The notes under the pieces: model-generated | Databases searched by the model: none | Seen by the model: only the letters and a program-made list of their open reading frames with translations | Told to the model about the DNA's origin: nothing | Assembly (NCBI GenBank): GCA_019314185.1 | Contig: JAFCZU010000081.1 | Coordinates: 1 to 9,885, forward strand | DNA length: 9,885 nucleotides | DNA from: Deltaproteobacteria bacterium | Lineage (GTDB): Bacteria; Desulfobacterota; Desulfobacteria; Desulfobacterales; ETH-SRB1 | Direction: 5' to 3' | Shown: one piece after another, positions 7,816 through 9,885 of the stretch | How positions within the stretch are numbered: the stretch's first letter is position 1 | How the letters are laid out: each line of letters begins with the position of its first letter | Translations under genes and position numbers: made by a program

Positions 7816-9393
7816 TCAATCTGTTTGTCCTGCACGTTTCAGGATATTTAATACGATTTCAGCAATCTGTTTTGCCAGCAGCGGAGGCACTGCATTGCCT
7901 ACCTGTTTGTATTGTTCGGTACGATTCCCTTCAAACAAATAATTATCTGGAAATGTCTGCAATCGAGCAGCTTCTCTAACTGTTAAACTTCTGCATTGTT
8001 CTGGCACTGGATGAATAAAGTAGTGACCATCTTTAGAGATATGAGAAGTAATCGTTGTTGCGGGCACATTCTTTCTTTGAACACGAAATCGATCCGCAAA
8101 CATATTTCCTTTTAAAGCTGTTTTTACATTTTTATGACTGGGTAATAATTCAGACGGGAAATCTTTAAGCACAGGTGATTTATTCATTATTTCTGCATAA
8201 CATGAACAGAACAAATACCGTTGAATATCTGATGGCATATGTGTTCTTGCCTGATGGTTTACTACGCCTTTAATATTATTATCCAGGTACCATTTTTTAA
8301 ACTTTGAGTTATTATTTAATGCCTCTGTCTGGATAAAGTTACTGCCTTTAGAGAGGGAATTGTTAACGTTTAAAATCGCCCTGTTAATTCTTTCTTTGAC
8401 TTCTATGTTTGAAAGATTTTTATACCAGTCCTCTTTTTTTATTTTTTTAATAGTATCAATCCAGTTATTATCTTTGTTATACCTGTTAGAAATACCACTT
8501 CGCAGCTCAGGTAAATCTGAAAGAACATCCCACGCTCTGGTTCTGCCATTTTTCTTAGTCAGGACAGGCGAAACCGATGTAATATCTTCTCTTATACCTA
8601 TTATTATTAGTCTATGGCGTGCCTGTGGGATACCATAATTTTCTGTTTTAACAATAAAATCCTGTGGCGTAAAATCTTTGTCACCATTTTTTACAGGCCT
8701 TACAAGTGAAAACAATCTATATTTATTTTTTATCTTATTTGCTGAACCAGCAACCGCGGACGGATTTTCAAGATCATTTAAAATACAGTCAAAAATCCGA
8801 TCTTTTTTAACTCTGGCTGACAGCAAACCTTTAACATTTTCCATTACAAAAACTGCCGGCCAGTATTCTGCAATAATTCTCAAATACTGTTTATATAAAT
8901 AATGCCTATCATCTTCTTCTGGCTTGTAATCTTCTATACCCTTGTTTCTTGAACGTCCTGCCAGCGAATATGCCTGGCAGGGTGGCCCTCCTATAAGAAC
9001 CCATGGATTTGCCATATGTGTTCCTGAACCGATTGCATTTGCTATCCAATCATCAATTTTTTTATCATCATTTTTATCACCAAGTGTTGCCAGCTTCACC
9101 TCTTTTCTGGCCAGCAATGCTTCCTGTGCGTTTTTCTCGAACAATTTTTCTCGAACAATTTTACCCTGAAGATAATTATAATAATCTTCAGGGATATTTT
9201 TGTTTTTATAACGAAATTGCCGGAAAAAGCTTCTCAGCTCCAGAGTTTTGTGCGCCACGGGGTCTTTTTCGATAGAAAGCGCAATTTTAAAAGGATATCC
9301 ATTTTCTGAATCCTTTAGAGCAGAAAATCCTTCACCAAGGCCTCCTGGGCCTGCAAACAAATCGATAATCGGTATTGATTGCCTGTTCTTCAT
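7816..9393 (-). CDS. C5-cytosine DNA methyltransferase
   Basis: A 525-residue S-adenosylmethionine-dependent DNA (cytosine-5) methyltransferase, the modification component. The conserved motifs are in the classical order: [14 protein letters not shown] (11-23), [14 protein letters not shown] with catalytic Cys 139 (135-146), VI MENV (184-187), [13 protein letters not shown] (253-261), IX near 442-450 (NVPATTITS) and X QVGNAVPP (497-504). The target-recognition region lies roughly between residues 267 and 440. It is longer than the usual 350-450 residues, partly because of about 110 residues between motifs I and IV, rich in charged residues. The recognition sequence cannot be read. It is the first gene of the operon, starting at an ATG (9393) with only a weak ribosome binding site. 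A 14-bp tandem repeat sits at codons about 78-88, upstream of the catalytic motif. Confidence 0.95.
   Translation of the reverse strand: MKNRQSIPIIDLFAGPGGLGEGFSALKDSENGYPFKIALSIEKDPVAHKTLELRSFFRQFRYKNKNIPEDYYNYLQGKIVREKLFEKNAQEALLARKEVKLATLGDKNDDKKIDDWIANAIGSGTHMANPWVLIGGPPCQAYSLAGRSRNKGIEDYKPEEDDRHYLYKQYLRIIAEYWPAVFVMENVKGLLSARVKKDRIFDCILNDLENPSAVAGSANKIKNKYRLFSLVRPVKNGDKDFTPQDFIVKTENYGIPQARHRLIIIGIREDITSVSPVLTKKNGRTRAWDVLSDLPELRSGISNRYNKDNNWIDTIKKIKKEDWYKNLSNIEVKERINRAILNVNNSLSKGSNFIQTEALNNNSKFKKWYLDNNIKGVVNHQARTHMPSDIQRYLFCSCYAEIMNKSPVLKDFPSELLPSHKNVKTALKGNMFADRFRVQRKNVPATTITSHISKDGHYFIHPVPEQCRSLTVREAARLQTFPDNYLFEGNRTEQYKQVGNAVPPLLAKQIAEIVLNILKRAGQTD
9131..9162. repeat. 14-bp tandem repeat inside the methyltransferase gene
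   Basis: Thirty-two bases with an exact period of 14 (about 2.3 copies; core CTCGAACAATTTT on the plus strand). The unit length is not a multiple of three, so the two copies are read in different frames, giving [11 protein letters not shown]. Loss of one unit would shift the frame and reach a TGA about 16 codons later, before the catalytic PCQ motif. In this sequence the frame is open throughout. Confidence 0.8.
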
Positions 9394-9420
9394 TTTATTG
9401 TCTGACTTCTACATGATTTT

Positions 9421-9432
9421 GATAAATTTATC
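9421..9432. promoter_or_regulatory. Perfect 12-bp palindrome upstream of the operon
   Basis: GATAAATTTATC is its own reverse complement and ends 27 nt before the methyltransferase start codon. It could be an operator. On the minus strand it directly follows TTGCCA (9438..9433), a fair -35 sequence, so it would lie within the spacer; the matching -10 position (CATGTA, 9415..9410) is poor. A second imperfect element, GATAT...ATATC, spans 9441-9460. No regulator gene is in the window. The rest of the 97-nt gap (9394-9490) shows no terminator hairpin that I can support. Confidence 0.3.
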
Positions 9433-9490
9433 TGGCAACTGATATCGTTGGGAAAATATCCGGGGGCTCGTTCAATGTTAAGAAGCATAG

Positions 9491-9715
9491 TTATTTGTCC
9501 TTTTCTTTGATTGGTCCATATTCAGCTTCAGGCTCATGGACTTCGATCTGCCCTGCCGGGACTTTTACAACTTTGTCATCCCGCCAGATTACAATTGGAT
9601 CCCTTGTGCGTTTGTGATTTGCAATAGTACTGGCTACAGCTTTTTTTAACGCTTCTTCGGCACGAAATGCCATTGCTTTATCAGACTGGTTCCTGTCTAA
9701 TTTCTTATCTTTCAT
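9491..9715 (-). CDS. Small charged hypothetical protein
   Basis: A 74-residue, highly charged, presumably cytoplasmic protein with no signal peptide or membrane segment. Its centre, IANHKRTRDPIVIWRDDKVVKVP (split as IANHKRTRDP at about 31-40 and IVIWRDDKVVKVP at 41-53), recalls short bacterial hypothetical proteins with an 'AV..vIeeHrrtgdPIviWrdGKVv' pattern; I do not know their function. The N-terminal half looks helical (AEEALKKAVAS) and the C-terminal tail is acidic and disordered. It begins with an ATG whose first bases overlap the stop of a short upstream frame (ATGA), with GTGAGG just before it. It lies 97 nt upstream of the methyltransferase in the same direction, so it could be transcribed into the operon or be unrelated cargo. 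A small antitoxin-like or accessory role is possible but unsupported. Confidence 0.65.
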   Translation of the reverse strand: MKDKKLDRNQSDKAMAFRAEEALKKAVASTIANHKRTRDPIVIWRDDKVVKVPAGQIEVHEPEAEYGPIKEKDK

Positions 9716-9858
9716 GACCTCACCATATCTTTAGATAATTTTGAGAATAGAACTGAATCAAAAACTTCCAAGTCTCCATCTTCTTCGCAGGCAACCATAA
9801 CAGGGTGATCTGTTGAATTGTCAAATATAGCCCATTGTAATCGAAATATATTGAGTAT
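9712..9858 (-). other. 48-codon open stretch, possible end of a degraded gene
   Basis: A minus-strand frame runs open from just after a TAG (9861..9859) to a TGA (9714..9712) that overlaps the start codon of the small hypothetical gene as ATGA. The translation (including IFDNSTDHPVMVACEEDGD and VFDSVLFSKLS) has a protein-like composition. It has no ATG, GTG or TTG before codon 21, so it is either the tail of a gene broken by the upstream TAG, or chance. The four-base stop-start overlap is typical of coupled genes and favours a real former gene. I do not recognise the family. Confidence 0.3.
9797..9824 (-). promoter_or_regulatory. Candidate sigma70-like promoter for the small gene
   Basis: On the minus strand a consensus TTGACA (9824..9819) is followed after 16 nt by TGTTAT (9802..9797), a four-of-six match to the -10 box. 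It would start transcription about 75 nt before the small gene. The elements lie inside the 48-codon open stretch; if the promoter is real, that frame is probably not translated from further upstream. Confidence 0.3.
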
Positions 9859-9885
9859 CTATACTATTTTTTGCTTTAAAAGCAA

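Noticed and set aside
7671..7979. A 102-codon plus-strand frame across the methyltransferase-Vsr junction.
   Set aside because: It is antisense to two genes with complete catalytic motifs and shows no recognisable domain.
1..9885. CRISPR arrays, insertion sequences, tRNA genes or attachment sites that could mark a mobile island.
   Set aside because: I saw no spaced direct repeats, no transposase or integrase motifs, no terminal inverted repeats and no tRNA-like sequence, although a systematic repeat and covariance-model search was not possible.

Overview
The window is dominated by one compact minus-strand operon of six genes, about 9393 down to 147. It reads as a multi-component restriction-modification and anti-phage locus. 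In transcription order the genes are: a C5-cytosine DNA methyltransferase, a Vsr-type endonuclease, a GHKL ATPase of the MORC/MutL-like branch, a large Z1-domain helicase-like ATPase, a DUF4420-type PD-(D/E)XK nuclease, and an AIPR-family protein. All junctions are tight: two 8-nt overlaps and gaps of 2, 4 and 29 nt. This points to one transcript with translational coupling. From memory, this gene set matches the MORC/Z1-linked restriction-modification neighbourhoods predicted by comparative genomics (Iyer, Abhiman and Aravind). The general architecture is therefore not new, but I know of no worked-out mechanism for it.

Layout by region. Positions 1-147 hold the end of an older gene: a 32-codon tail resembling the C-terminus of Eco57I/type IIG-like DNA methylases, cut off exactly where the AIPR gene stops. 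Positions 147-9393 are the operon. Positions 9394-9490 are a short intergenic leader with a perfect 12-bp palindrome. Positions 9491-9715 encode a 74-residue charged protein of unknown function on the same strand. Positions 9716-9885 contain a 48-codon open stretch of unclear status and one promoter-like sequence. There is no rRNA, CRISPR array, transposase or integrase, and I found no tRNA, though I made no systematic check for one. No gene-free stretch exceeds 300 bases.

Proposed working of the operon (inference). The methyltransferase marks host DNA. The MORC ATPase and the Z1 motor act as ATP-driven DNA clamp and translocase or remodeller. The DUF4420 protein and Vsr supply cleavage or nicking. 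AIPR is a further effector or sensor whose nuclease-like core, if it is one, lacks the usual lysine. There is no recognisable controller (C) protein.

Organism. The DNA is AT-rich (roughly 40% GC by eye) with bacterial ribosome binding sites and ATG-dominated starts. The small charged protein recalls hypothetical proteins of Desulfobacterota-like and other environmental Gram-negative bacteria, but this is only an impression and I would not assign a taxon. The stacking of a decayed methylase tail against an intact system suggests a defence island with turnover.
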